Shown here piece after piece: positions 37,501 to 51,527 of a DNA stretch of 64,000 nucleotides. Source of the stretch: Lanius collurio (Eukaryota; Chordata; Aves; Passeriformes; Laniidae); NCBI GenBank assembly GCA_020086605.1, contig JACBWW010000012.1:18473753-18537752 (forward strand), read 5' to 3'. A model generated the notes under the pieces. The model was not told the DNA's origin and ran no database searches. It was given only the letters and a program-made list of their open reading frames with translations. Positions within the stretch are counted from its first letter, which is position 1. Every line of letters starts with the position of its first letter. Made by a program: the position numbers and the translations under genes.

Positions 37501-40500
37501 AGATGCCTATTTCCTTACCTTAGGAGAAAGAATCAATCCATCTGGATTGCCAGATCTTTGACAGCTCATAGGCCATGACAACTGTTGGGCAATTGCTCTA
37601 CATGTAATTGGAGACTACAGTTACTCCTCTAAACTGTTACTAGGATTACAATTATTCCTTCCAGTTTATCACTACTACTTGCTGCTTAGTTCCAAACTGT
37701 AGATGATGCCTTTAAGGTCTGTACCCTGAAGTAATTTCCAGCCTCTTAATCATCTTTAAAACCGTTTCACTTTACCTCAACCTCCCAAGAAAAGCATGCC
37801 TGAAAACAGCCTCTCTTTCTATTTTCCTTTCTTTTCCTTAGCACCACAGCTCTATCCATCTTCTGACTGTGTGATTTCTTAGGGTACTCCCTCCATAAAG
37901 GTGCACTCAAAGCAGTTCTGATTCGTTTGAATCGCACCTAATTCACCTGAACTTCAAAACTGACCTGCTTCAAACGAGAGTCAGAAACTGGAATGTCACT
38001 AAAAGATAGCTGGATTACTCAGTCAGTTCTTCTGCTTGTCACCTGCCAGTTGCCACTTTCTCTGTCAAAGCTTGCCTGCAGTCTGGGGAGGTCTCCGGAC
38101 AGCTCTCTTGTTCACCAGCAGCTGGCAGTCGTGCACCAACCAGTCTGCATCACCATGACTTACCACGGACACTCCAAGGCACTACATCGACAAGTTCCTA
38201 AAAATAATAATTGAAAAATAACTAAGGAATGAAAAGTTTCTGTTGAAACAGAATGACATGTATGTACCCACCTTTATTTGGAGAAGAGCTGACTTCAAAT
38301 AGGCTGCTTAATATTTCAGGGTATACCCGAGAGGAGACTCTCCTAAGGAGGGCACAACGAGATGTCTTCAGGGAGAGTCTGCAGGCAGTCAGAGCAGAGC
38401 AGGAATCCTGGGACACTACTTTCCCAGGGGCGTTGTCAAAATTAATAATCACAGGGCAACTCCCTAGGCACATTCTCTGTTCAAAGTCAGTTACAAAAAT
38501 AGCTACGATAACAATTACAATAACAATTCTTACCTGCTCACATACAAACTTACCTTCAAATTACTTCAAAATGTTTTAGAAGGCATAACCTTCTAGTCCA
38601 GATCAAACCTTTTAAGCTCGATGCATTCAGCCACCTGATACCCCAACAAGATTCACATTTGCTTCTTGAGGCAGTAAGGATTTCACTGTGGCTTCACAGT
38701 ATTTCATATCACACAGAAATCAAGACCTGTCCCTGATAATGCCAGAAAAGGGAAATCAAAATAGGGAATCTTACAAACATTTTGGCAGGACTGAAATCTA
38801 AGTTCCTGGCAGCAGACTGGGTTTCCCAAAAGCAAGGTATGTGGGAAATGTCCAAACTGCAACTGTACTTAATATTAGTCTATTAAACAAAAGGCATACA
38901 TGCAAGATAAGTGTCAATATATGTATTATTATTCATCTTAGGACATTTTTTAAATGGCTGTTAGCCAGAAGAGAAAAACAGGTTAATGAGTACTTTATGA
39001 ACAGTTAAAGATCATTGGGTAATATATGGCCTCATTAAGATGGCAATATGCAGGACTGCTGGCTCATTTATTACCAACCACTGAAGTCACTGTTGGAGCA
39101 TTGGGCTGTTTGTTGGCTGTCAGAGTCAGTACTAGCAAAGCTGAGCTGCCTAGATTTCATTCCCATGAAAAAATATTCTTCAGTTTGCAAGAAAAAAACC
39201 AAAACAAAACTAAAACCCAAACCCTAACCAGCTTCAAAAGATGTGATTTCTGCAGACCAGCCATATATACAGAAATTTTCTTTTAAAATATTCTCTTCAG
39301 GCATAACTAGGGAATTAACAACTGAAGTGGAAGAAATGGATGATATCTATTTGAGCAGTACAGGGAACAAAGACTACTAAAAGCAGTATTAGAATTTACA
39401 CCTCAGGGAAAGAAGTGAGGTTTTAGAAACATCAGACTTTGTCAGGAGATGTTCAGATGTCGTCTCCATCTTCAAAATATTGTACCTATCTCAAGGAAAA
39501 AAAGATCACTACTGTATAATGCTCCTGTCTTTTTTGACAGGTACATCACCTGCCAAAGATGATGTATTTTTCATCAGGAGCTCCACACAAGACTTTTAAT
39601 TAGCCATTCTGCAGCACAAAAAGCAAGCATCGCAATGATCTCACACTCGCTAAACTGGCAATCTGCAAGGCAGGAAATTAGAGTTTCAATTTTGCACTGT
39701 ACAGTTCTTTACAAGTTTTGCCTTACTCATTTGAGGACATAACAAGGTATGTAACAACGCTTGTGTACAGCCAACTTATTTCATTGAGACCTAGCCATAT
39801 ACTGAAGTTGACAGTGTACTTTCTTGCTGAGATGGTTTCTAAGCAGATAATGAAGGCCAATTACAGAGTCAGTATTCCAGCTAAATCAAGAGTCAAAGAT
39901 TTATGAGAAAAGTAGACCAGCAGAAGTCACTCTTCAGCTCTTACCTGCCATTTTAGAAACAGTACCCGATCTCATTGAAATGAGTTTTATTACAAAATAA
40001 AAACCCACAACATTCATCCAGACAAGTGCTCTGAGCAAACACAGGCCAAAAAGCTCTTTGGTATATCCCTATTAGGAGCTTAACATTTTAGTGACTGTAC
40101 AAGGAGTAAAAAACTACCCTTCATTATCTTAACTGTCACTGCATGAGGAGGATGCCACACCATAACACACTACTATTGTGCTACAGCAATAATATCCTGC
40201 CACAGGCACAGGGCTTTATCCCAAACCAACCTCACTTAACCAGTGAGAGGCAAGAGACAGGAGAACTCAGAGAAAACACAAGAACTTAAAGAAAACAGGA
40301 GAACATAGACTACAAGTGTATGGCAGATTTGAGTTAAGCAATTTTAACAGCTTTGCTTGTTGAAGAAATAATGAGGAAAAAAGATCCGTTTCAGTTCAAG
40401 CAGCTCCTGAGAAAACCACTGTTAAATGTCAGTTTCTGTAACATAAACACCCCAGTATCTCCTCAGCCCTGTCACTGGCACTCTCTTTTACAGCTGTTTG

Positions 40501-41598
40501 ATGTGAGCTTTGATGTGGCTTTCAGCACGAATCTGTAATTTAAATGTTCCCATTTCTAGCAAGATTCTTTACTGATCTGCCACCCATTCCGACAGATATT
40601 AAAAAAATAGCTATACAAAACATTCCTATTAAAAAATCCAGCTCCTTAAAGATTAAATGTTTGAAAACATAGTATTTTATTTGGAGTAAAATACAAGATA
40701 CAGGGACAGATCAACAAGTAGACTGCATTATTAGGCGACTGACAAACAAATGCAAGGCAGAGAATGACAAGGAAAACACTCAAGAGAAGTAAGCTGTTTT
40801 CTGGTGAGGTTACATTACGAAAGGAGATGAAAACATTTAAAATAACTTATTTCCCAAAAAAGTTGCTCCATTAACTTTCCTATGTGTATTTAGATTATCA
40901 TCTCAATATCAAGAATACTGGCAAAATCAAAATCTGTCTTCTCTTGTTCAAATTCACTTTAAATTAATTCAAGTGAAAAAGCCCAACTTTATTTGAAAGG
41001 GTCCATCACTTTGGCTATAAAGCATATTTATCTCACTGTCTAATGAACACCCTCTAGAAAAGTGCTACTGACCACACTTGGCTGAGCTATGACATGTCCA
41101 GTGTGAAGTAACATTACAGAATCAGCGCATTTCTTTTTTGTTCCTCCTACTCTTTACTTTCACTGATGCAATTTTTACATATAATGCTACTTCATAATTA
41201 TATTAACTACACAAAAGTAACAACTGGAGTTTCCACCTTGAAGACATCAAAAACTCTACTGCACGTATTTTTGGTCTTTTTTTTCCTTTTTTAACAAAAA
41301 TAAACTCCTTTGTTTGTAGGGAATGTTCTCAGTTCTTCAACAAGGTCCTGTTTGCTATTTCTCAATGAATGTCAACGGTTAACCATTAAAAACAGGATTG
41401 CAGAAACTAATATCTATAAATTTTAGGTTTACAAGGAAGTAAAGTAAGAATTTCAGTGTGAAATTAATATTAATAAAGAGTTATTTTGAACACTAGAAGC
41501 AAAGAATACACCATTCAGAACAAAAATTACTGAAAAATAATACCAGTCTACATTTTCGTTCCATGACAACTTCTGATAGATCAGATGCTTTTGGTATT
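34521..41598. other. Gene-poor interval between SLC6A20 and LZTFL1
   Basis: About 7 kb with no exon that I recognise. The open frames are short and unlike known proteins. The right end, roughly from 40000, is AT-rich and probably contains the LZTFL1 3'UTR: minus-strand AATAAA signals (TTTATT on plus) occur at 40988, 40676 and 39986, and I cannot choose among them. No clear transposon was seen. Confidence 0.5.
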
Positions 41599-44500
41599 TC
41601 AGTCCTCTGACTCATATCTGAGGATTAAAAAAGAGTAAGTAGAAAAACATTTAATAAGTATTAAATGTCAATATATTCTAGACAATTAATATGTCTAGAA
41701 AATACCCCAAAGGCATTTTGTCTCTAAAGAAAATATGAAACCCAAGCAATAAATGACACCCAAGAGTGACGCACTTCTGTAAAGGTTCACTGTATGACTT
41801 AAGCTACAGACAAATGCATTTACTTTTTAGACTATTTTCACATTTGAAAACTGACCAGTTTACTGAACAGTAGAATGAAGGAATGACCTACTCACAAATC
41901 CGAACAATTGCCAGAGCATCTGGAACATGTCCCACCTGTATCTCTGTGTGTAGCACCTGAGGCCTTACCTACCACACCCATGAATACCCTCCATCTACTC
42001 CACACTAAACTCTCTCATTACTTGCTACACGACAGCTGCTGTCGCACACACCAGCCCTAACAACACCGAACATCCATTCAAAGGATTGGCTTGTCAAAAA
42101 TCAGGGAACAGCCTATTAGAAGTTGCTTTTAAGAAAAACATATAGACTGTTTTAGAGACAAAATGGGAGCAGAACATGGATCCAGAACAAGGATCTTGTT
42201 GGGACAGACAGGCACTTACTTGGAAAGCCTTCTACGCAGATCCTTTATCTGCTCATTCTTCTTGGTGAGAATCTCTTTCATGTTGCGATAGGCAGCTGTT
42301 TGCTGAAATTTCTTCTCCAGCTCCTACATAATAACATCAACATATTATTTACATATTATGAAGATTAGACCAAAATATTAAAAGAAAACCTACTTGCCTT
42401 TTCTCCTCAAGTTTCACAATACTAGTTTCTATAACTTACTCAAATTTAGATGAAGTCAGCTGGTAAATTCAAATCAGATTACCGGGACAGACATAGGAAC
42501 ACCAACTTCATTTTCTAACAAAATCAGGCTAAAAGTCTTCAGAAGACTGGGAATATGTATGCTTTTCATTTAAAAATTTCTATCCAGACAAATGGTCAAT
42601 TCTTTAATATTCATCTAGTTACGACCATGCAGTTAATTGTGGGTTTGCTATTTTATGTATAATGTGCTTTTCCACTGAAATAACAAAAATATAAGGGCAA
42701 AAGTGTGGCCTGGTAAACTCTGCATCCCAAAGCGTATGCTTGTTAAATTACTAATCAGTTAAAATGTGAGTAAGGAATTCATCTTCACATTACAATAAAA
42801 TGCTAACCTTTTCAGCTGTGGATAACTGATCCTGAACCTTCAGTAAGTTATGTTTTGTTGTCACCAAGTCCTCTTCCAAGAATTTTTGGTTTGCAGTAGT
42901 GTCATTCAAAGTCTTCTCAAACTGGGATTTCAAAGCTGCCACTTTATTCTCCAGTTCAGTGATATCCTGGTTTGCATTATTCTTCAATAGAAGAAATATT
43001 TAAAATATGTAAAATTCAAGGGAAGAAAAATTTAAAATTTTAAGTGCAAAATTCCACACAAAGTAGGTATAACTTCATTTTTAATAATTGTGCTCATGTT
43101 ACTCCTGTAAAACCTAAATGAGAAGAACTTTAACCAAAAAGAAGTTACACAGGGACTGATTTACAACTTTAAAAATTGTTAATAAATGCTTTTTAAAGAC
43201 AGCTGGAATGTCTTCTCTGCTAAGATGAGATTTCAAGTTCTTGTACTTCACTTCTTTAGGAATTAGTTAGAGACAGAGGATGAATCATATAACAGGAAGT
43301 TATTTACCATACAGAAACAGTAAATTACCATTTAAGGTCTGAATGTCTATGCTACAATATATTTTTGAAACATTTCCAAAGCTGTTAGTGTAGTACAGGC
43401 AGGAAAGGCTGAAAGTGTTTAGGCTCACACTCTCAGTCAGGTACCAACATTGCACTGTTCTCAGGTGTCTCACACAAAGGCTCCAAGTTGCTTGTGAAGC
43501 AACTTTCCTTTTTTCTTTATGAGAAGAAACAATGCAAACTTTTCTGAACATCAGTTCTGGGTCATAAAACATTATAATCATGTAACTGTTCTATAGATTT
43601 TCATTTAAATAAAACAAACAAAAAAACATTCTCAGGTTTTAAAGCTCAGTTTCAAACTCAAAAGTGTAATGACTCAGGATGAGGCTGAACCAGCAGCATG
43701 TTAAACACAACAAAATCTAAAACCTAAGAAAGTCCTGTTCCTTCTTCTATCTGGAACTTAAGACTTTAGAATAGAAAACCACTTGATAGTAGTACCTTTA
43801 CAGAATAAAAGCTTGTTCTGAATTCTGAGACAGAGTCCAAGGTTGCAATGTTGAAAAGCACTACATACATTTTGTATGTTTTAGTTCTTATTTTCCAACT
43901 GTGGCTTAATTAGTTATGCAAAAATTCTAAATTTTCAAATTAACCTTATCCAACAGAGCAGTTACTCCCAGTTTCTGCTGGGAGTTACTCCCAGTTTCAG
44001 TTACTTTGATTCACACTTTGTGTGTGGAGCCATCTATTAACTATTAATTAAAAAAAAAAAATCAATCTGATGAGTTGGGACTTAAGAACCAATTGTGGTT
44101 TGGCAGTCATTTATTTGTTCAAATAGTTTGAAATCTACTGCTTTATGAGCAACTGGGAAAAAGCAACAGATTACAGAGAGCGAATAAGGACATGAAAGCT
44201 GAAGATACTCAGCAGCTCTGACACTGAGGCCAATTCATGTTTAACCAGAAAAGCAGGATGAGATTTGGTTCCAATCTTTTAAGACTACAAACAGTATTAT
44301 CCAGGATTTAATACACCCCTTTAATATTTTAAACCGTTAATAATTTAAAGTTTAACAAAACAGAGAAAGAAAATATTTGTCATGATTGATTAATCGAGTT
44401 CCCTATTAAAAATATTATTGAATACCATTTTGAAAGTTACTAAGTAAACTTTTAACATATTAAGAAAACCAAGTACATACCATAAACCAGGTAGAAAGCA

Positions 44501-47500
44501 AAATAAAAAGAAATCAGAATTAAAATATGAAAATTAAAATTAAAATGTTTTATTATCTTGAACCTTATTTCCAAATCTGTAAATATTGCAGGAATTTTAA
44601 AGTCAATTATTCAAAAAAATGGGATTAAAGTGTTCTAATTTGGTTGAAAGCTTGAACTGAGATGTTTTAAATTTAAAAAACAATTACACATGAACAAACT
44701 TTGGAAGATTCTAGTTATTGACAAATAAAGGTAAAAACTTAGAAAAATACTAAGGTGACCTGAACACATTTGTTTGTGTCAATATGACTTGAGGCTTCTC
44801 ACGTTTCTTTGGCAGCAGCAACTCACCATGTTGGAGTCCTCACTTATAAAAAAGATTAAGAACCTCAAGTAATAAAAATAAATGGTGAAACATTTTTAAC
44901 AATACACTGATATAGGGAGAACTACAAAAAAAAACCCAAATAAGCAGCAAGTCTGGCTTGTTCATGTGAACATCAAGTGATAAAAGAGTGAAGGAATTAG
45001 TGTTTTACTGTTGCTCTAAAAAACAAATTAGGTATCATTCTTTCATCAGTAAGCACGAAGAAACAAACAGACATAGATTTGTGTCTATTAATACAACTCT
45101 CAGCCCTGGGAATATGAATTCTGGAATACTTCCTGAATATATGTCATAACATCAACTAATGTTATAGATTACTTGCTGGCTGACAGACCAGTGGGAACAG
45201 ACAATGTCAGCAGGAACAACACTAACTCAAACTCTTGCATTTGCCAGAAGGAAACACACCATACAGACCAACATTTTGGATGTACTGGCAACAGTTTCCC
45301 CCTCTGGGAGCAAAAGGATACAAATATATTTACCTTCTGATCTCCTTGGATCATCTGTAAATCCCTCAGTGACTTCTCCAGCTTGGACTTCTCATCTAGG
45401 GCAGCTGTAGCCTGCAATACATTGAAAATTTAAAATCTCAGACACATTTTAACTTAAATCATAAGAATAATAACCATGAGATTCTTGTTTAGATAACTTT
45501 AAATGTGTAAGCAGCATTAAGTATCCAAGCTTACAGAGAATTTACCTGTGTTTCTATGGTCCTGAGTCTGGTCTTCAATTTTTCATTTTCTTCTTGGAGA
45601 TAAGCAACTGTCTTTGGGTTAAAGAATAAGAAAATGTTTGTGAACACTTTTGTGCCATTTTGGATTTTCCAAATATTTTGGGGAAGAAAATACACTTCAT
45701 AACTTAGAAAATCAAAAGAGATCCTAAATGCTTATAAAAATGGCCTTCATAAGAAATCAGTATTTCATTAAATTTCCATGGTTTTTTGCCACAGTGAAAA
45801 AGCAATTTAACTTTCCAACTCTACTGTAACATAGAGGACCATTCACTTAGACACATGCTTTACCACACTGAGATTATTGAGATCAGCATCTTGCTGGTAT
45901 CAAGATTAATGATTAAAAATTGAATGTTCAGAGATGCAAATCTCATTGCTGCTCATCATTCATATTTTCAATCATCAGGCAAGTAAGAATTTATCCACAG
46001 TTCCTTTTCAATAGAGACAAATACCAGATTAATGTATATCCTGTTCTGTGTAACAGGAAATAATGATGTTTTATCAGTCAGAGTAAAATCACCATGAACT
46101 TCGAATGATTTGGGGAAAAAAAAAAACAATAGACGTACATATTCAACAAAAACTGTTATGATTTTGAAATTATTTTTGAAAGAGAACTACATTCATCTAT
46201 AAGAAAAATACAAGTCTGAATTCTTGAATGTTTTAATTATTGTAGTGAGTAACAACAATTTGATTCAGACATTGTACTCAACACATCATTTTGGGAATGC
46301 AGGACAGAAGACAGAAAATAGGACTCCTTGCTAATTATTTTGGTTACCAAAAACTTAAAAAGGGTATAGTAAGAAGTGTGGCATTTTAGAAAAGTTCAGT
46401 TGAATGAAATGAGTAAAATACCTAATAAAAACTATTGATAATATCAAGTGTTCTGTAATTCTGAAAATGTTTAGCAAGTGAGAAATTAGATGTTTTCAAA
46501 ACCAGTAAATTCCAAATTCTTTGAGTGTCTGTTTCTTCAGGAGGCATTTAACCAACTTACAGCACAAAAAAACGGATGTAGTAAGATTGACTTCAAGTGA
46601 TACATAAAATGTTCAATAACCTAATCATTTCAGCCAGCTACACATTTTAATTTACTTCTTTGTTGAAGCACCAGTTAGCTGCATGGAACTAGTTTACTAT
46701 TTCACTCAATTAAATGGAAAAATAAATTACTACAGAGACCAAAATGTCTTTGCAAAAGAAGGGCTAATATTGCGATACACGTTAGAGACCATAATCACAG
46801 TAAATTTCTGATGCTTTTCAATATTTATTAATTTACTGGCATTTTACATTCTGGGTTATATTACCACGATGTCTGTATAGTGACAGACACATTATACAAA
46901 TATTACTGTAAAGCTATTTAGGTTATTTGCATAAGCAGAATGATCATTGACCACAACTGCATGAACAGCCAAGTTCTTACCTTGTTTAGCAGCTCTGATC
47001 CACCTTCATTTAATGGAGCTAGTTTTGGTTTAATGGGATCTGCAGTGGCCTGAAGAAATAATAAAGGTGAAAAAATTATATTATACAGATTTCTAGGAGG
47101 AAGAAAAGTTCTCCTTTAGTCTGTCAGTCAATGACAGTTGACAGTCAATTCAGCTTTCTTTTGTAAAGCAAACAAACAACCTTTTATTTCAAGTTCATTT
47201 TTTACTGTCTTCTTCACTCCTAACTTCACTTTGAGCTTATGTTAAACAAAGATACTGCATAGAGACATAAAAGTATTGCAAACATGGTTCTACAGAAGAC
47301 TAACAATCTTGCAGCCAAAAGACAAAGGAGTAAGGAGAAGATATTTGACTGACCGCAAGAGTAAAAAGTATTTACAAAGCTCCAAATAATTTTCTCATTT
47401 AAAGTATTAAAAATAATATCTATTAACTAAATATACTTTTATGCTACAAACCAAGGGGCAACCATATTCATGCAAGACAAGCTAGAGTGAGATCTGTACT

Positions 47501-50500
47501 GTGCAATCTTTTCAGCTCTTGGGTTCATGCTGGTGTAAGCGCATGTCCCAGTCTTACCCCAGGTGCCAGGGGAAGAGAACCCAGGAGCAGATGCTACCGC
47601 ACATCCCTGGTCTGGCTGACCTTGGGATGAGGTGTGTGAGGCATGCCCCAGAAGTGCAGAACCTGCACTCTGGAAATAGCCAAGGCAATTCAGAATGAGC
47701 CTTGGTGCTGAAATGCAAAATGTGACTTTTTAAATAGTTTCAAAGACTGTTTTGAAAAAAAAAGGATGGGGTTTTGGTTTTCTCTTATGCACAAAGAGTC
47801 AATACTAAGCATTTTTAATGTCTGTCGGGATTCCACATGACATTTGATTATGATTTGATTAAAATAAAATTCTACCTTTTTGTTTGAAGATGTATATTCT
47901 GACTTTTCAAACTCAGCAACCTGGTCCAATAATTCTCTTGAAAAAAAAAAAAAGACACCTTTATTTACCAAAGAAAAATAAAAGGAGGCATTTATTTACT
48001 AAGACCTATGCTATGAAACACATTTCATCAAGCTGGTGCTATGCCTTTTATTGCATGTAAAATTCTTGTTAGAAGTACAGGGTGAAATCCTACACAAATA
48101 CCATAAATGCAACAGATCATCTCATGCAATGGTATGATACATGCATTAAAATAGACTTGGCATCCTTAATTGAAATATAATACAACCAGACAACAAAAGC
48201 TTTTTAATCGAGTTCAATCACTTGCTCTTAACTGATTTAATTCAAGAAAGAATATTACCAATAAAACATCTTGCTGACAAGTTTGAAATTATTTTGTATC
48301 TTGCTATTTTATAGATGGAAGTATTGAAGCTAACCTATCATTGATTCAATAGTAAAAGAATAGGTTTCTATGTTTAGGAAAAGAATGCAAATAGTCAACA
48401 CTTTGAAGTTTTCTTATTGTTGCAAGTACAGTCCAACAGATGTTACCGATTCTCCAAGTCAGAGACATCTGTCTGTAGCTTGAGGTACCACTTCTCAGCC
48501 TGTGAAAAGAGCTGCCGCAGAAGTAAAACGTTGGTGTAAGTTGTGTTTATGAGCTCTGACTCCACTTCACTGTGTACGACACTCTGCAGCCCATCCAGCA
48601 TGTCTATCACCTCGTCAACTGTGAAGGTCTCTTCAACAAGTCTAAACAGAGAGGTCAAAATGAGTCAGGTATGATAAAGGTTTCAATTCTGCATTGTTAT
48701 GAGATCCCATTACAAAGGTACCATTCATATGATGCAACATCTTCTAAAAACATTCACTGTCAGTAGTTATTAGATAACCACAGCACTACTAACTGGTTAT
48801 TGTATTTGAATTTTCTCTTTAAATCATTAAAATCACAAATATTAGTTCAGCTACAGTCTTGCATCCAGTTTAGACATCAGAAGCAAGATATAAAGCAATG
48901 TAATGCTGTCAACATCGATGTTAATTCCTAAGAATTTGAACAACTTGGGTTTAAAAGCATTTGACTTGTAACTTCAGGAAAATACAACATACAAACCTAA
49001 ACGGAGAAAAGTCACCCCATAAAGTATTCAAACCTGCCACTGCTGCTAGCATATTTTGCTTTATTCTTGCTCATAACCACCCCACACAGTACCTGCTGTC
49101 CTTGAGGTCCTGAAAACAAGAGTCCACTGTTTTGAGACACATGCCACGCTTGAAACGGGCGAAGCGCATGTAGCTGACCACTTCGTTCTGGTGGTGCTCA
49201 TTAACGCCCAGCTCTGCCTGCCGAGGAGGATACAAGCACAAAGACAAATGTAAGTAAAAAGGAGGATAACTCCTGTGAATTTTTGCCTTCTCACTAGTTT
49301 CTGTAATTGCTTTTACAGGATTAGCATGCTAACTAGCAGGGTAAAAAACAACCATATTTTCATAGGTCTAATCCCTATACACCCCTCATAAGTGGGTGAG
49401 AAAGCTCCAGTACTTGGAAGCAAGGGCTCAGCCAGCCTCAAAAAAGGCATACAAAATCAGAGACAGAGGATCAGAACCAGGACTGTACAGGAGAGGAAGC
49501 TCTTGGATCAATGTGTCTTGGTATTACATTACACATGCATAATGCAGCCGAATTATGTATCTTTCATAGATGTACTAACAAAAAACCCAGATGAAAGTAT
49601 GTTATGTTTGTTACTTCTTATGTAAACTCTTGAGACTTCCCATAGAATCACATAATGTTTGTGGTGGAAGGGACTTTAAAGATTATCTAGTTCCAACCCC
49701 CTGCCATGGGTGGGAACACTTTCCATTAGACCAGGTTGTTCAGAACCCCATCCAACCTGGCTTTGAATACTGCCAGGGATGGGGTATCCACAATTTCCCT
49801 TGGCAACATATTCCAGTGCCACATCACCCTCACAATAAAGAACTTTTTCTGTATATCTAAACCTACTCTCTTCCAATTAGTGCCCATTACTCCTTGTCCA
49901 TCATTGCAGTTCCTGCTGAAGAGTCCCTCTCTGGCTTCCTTGTAGGTCTCCTCCAGATACTGGAAGGCTGCTATGAGGTCTCCACACAACATTCTCTTCT
50001 TCAGGTTAAGCAACCTCAACTTGTCTGTCTTTGTAAGGAAGGTGCTCCAGTCCTCTTGTCAGCTTTATGGCCCTCCTGTGGACCTGCTCCAACACTTCCA
50101 TGTTATTCACATGTTGGGAACACCAGAACTGTATGCACCACTCCAGATGGGATCTCAGCAGAGGGGGAAATCACTTCCCTCGTCCTGCTGGCCATGCTGT
50201 TTTTGATGAAGAAGGAGATCTTAATCTTAAGTGATAATGTGAATTTGTTTCCCAACAGCCTATTGCCCAGAAACAAATATTGCCAGGGCAAATGAAGAAG
50301 GAAGTAGTTTTAGATCTGGCTAAGTAGCCCTTCTATGTGTGCCTCTACTTCAAAAGAACTATTGGCATGGGCACTCACATCAGAATAACCACTGCTCATG
50401 CAGGTAGCACGAGTGACAAGGAGGCACAACAAGGAGGGCATGAGTGGCAGTTTATCACCACAGTCCCTGGAGAGCTGATGCAAAGGCAGGTCCATCTCAT

Positions 50501-51171
50501 TTACTCCGATGTCCTTTGTTAGGACGGCTGATGTTGGGAAGGGACAACAATGCAGTAACTCAGACAAAACAGCTCATCTGATTACCTTGTCCTTAGTAAA
50601 CAACCTGTGCAGGGAAGCTCCAGTGACAATGCAATCCTGGGATACCTGGATGAACAATCAATACTCTGGAAACCAAATGCAGCCAAGGAAGCAGCAACAG
50701 CAGTAAATGAAACCAGCTCTCATAGTGAGGCTGCAAGCCCAATGTTGCCCACAAAGTCCCACATAATGCAGATGAGGGATCATATGGAAAGTTAAATTAA
50801 TGTTCTCTTTGCTGTTGTTGGAGGTTTTTTTTAGTTGAAAAACTTCTATTCATTACAGACAGAAAGTAAATTAAACTAGTAAATAAACACATAAGCACTC
50901 GTGATCCCCGAGTCAGCCACGCTGATACGCAGATAAGCCACCGGGCCACCGGATCCCGCAAAACCCCCAAGCCCTGGGAGTCTCCGCAGGGATGGCAGGG
51001 TGCCCAGGTAGGCAGGAGGTGGCCGCAGCTGCCCCGAGCGGCTCCTGCGTGACGACAGGCCGCACCCCTGCCCCGCTTGCGGGCCGGCCGCCTGCCGCGG
51101 AGCGTCCCGGTGCCGGGATCCCGGGATGAAGGACGAATGCCGGGCGGCGGCCCCCTCCCGCTACTCACCAT
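41599..51171 (-). CDS. LZTFL1: LZTFL1, leucine zipper transcription factor-like 1 (BBS17)
   Basis: Ten coding exons, in transcript order: 51171-51169 (ATG only), 49217-49093, 48641-48447, 47936-47876, 47049-46981, 45611-45546, 45411-45334, 42981-42808, 42323-42220 and 41617-41599 (TGA). Sum 894 nt, 297 residues (human 299). The N-terminal part begins MAELGVNEHHQNEV as in the family and includes the EVESELINT..TNVLLLRQLF helix. From the exon at 45611 on, heptad-rich coiled coil follows (LQEENEKLK, LDEKSKLEK, ELENKVAALK), ending YESED. Known role: cytoplasmic binding partner of the BBSome that limits its ciliary entry and so tunes Hedgehog receptor traffic. The start codon abuts the first splice donor (ATG|GTGAGT). 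Intron 1 holds a CR1 copy. All introns are GT-AG. Confidence 0.97.
43959..44001. repeat. Local 23-bp duplication in an LZTFL1 intron
   Basis: AGTTACTCCCAGTTT occurs at 43960 and again at 43983, a simple replication-slippage tandem duplication in non-coding sequence. Confidence 0.75.
49641..50210 (-). mobile_element. CR1 LINE, 3' part including ORF2 C terminus (LZTFL1 intron 1)
   Basis: About 570 bp, in minus orientation, with the CR1 tail at 49641. The minus strand reads a stretch typical of the C terminus of CR1 ORF2 (CGDLIAAFQYLEETY, RVMWHWNMLPREIVD, VFKARLDGVLNNLV). Frame breaks and 5' truncation mark it as dead. Confidence 0.92.
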
Positions 51172-51290
51172 GGCGGCCGCTCCGCCGGCGCTCGGACGGC
51201 TGCGGGCCCGACGTTGCCATGGAGACCGAAAGCCTCGCGAGCGCCCTCGGCGCGCTCCGATAGGCGGAGGCGCGCCCTCGTGACCCACGT
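50990..51290 (-). promoter_or_regulatory. LZTFL1: CpG-island promoter of LZTFL1
   Basis: CpG-dense, GC-rich island around the LZTFL1 start codon, spanning exon 1 and the start of intron 1, with a sharp drop on both sides. No TATA box seen. It contains the X-box at 51213. The long frame read on the minus strand through this island is the unspliced start codon running into intron 1. Confidence 0.8.
51213..51226. promoter_or_regulatory. LZTFL1: RFX X-box in the LZTFL1 promoter
   Basis: GTTGCCATGGAGAC matches the ciliary X-box consensus RYYNYYATRRNRAC at all 14 positions. It lies about 42 nt upstream of the LZTFL1 start codon. RFX2 and RFX3 bind such sites in promoters of cilia genes, so this fits LZTFL1's BBSome role. 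Confidence 0.75.
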
Positions 51291-51527
51291 GCCGTGGAAG
51301 CGGATAAAGGAGGTGATTTCTTTATTTTACTTTACCTTTGGATTTCTTACGTGCTCAGGTGCAATTTGGAACACTTTACTGTGCAGCAGTGAGCTGCTGA
51401 AGCGGTAGGGGCAGTTAGGCGCGCTGGGCAATATCTCGCGTTTATTTGCATAACCTAAAATTTTGTTCCAAAGGCTTTTTCACTAAACACGGATTTTTGC
51501 AAAGCATTATCATGTCAGCAGGACAAC

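Noticed and set aside
39205..39225. Possible interstitial telomere repeat
   Set aside because: Only one CCCTAACC-like unit occurs within A-rich sequence; there is no array.
49591..50295. Plus-strand open frames at 49591-50295
   Set aside because: They are antisense readings of a CR1 copy whose true coding strand is minus.
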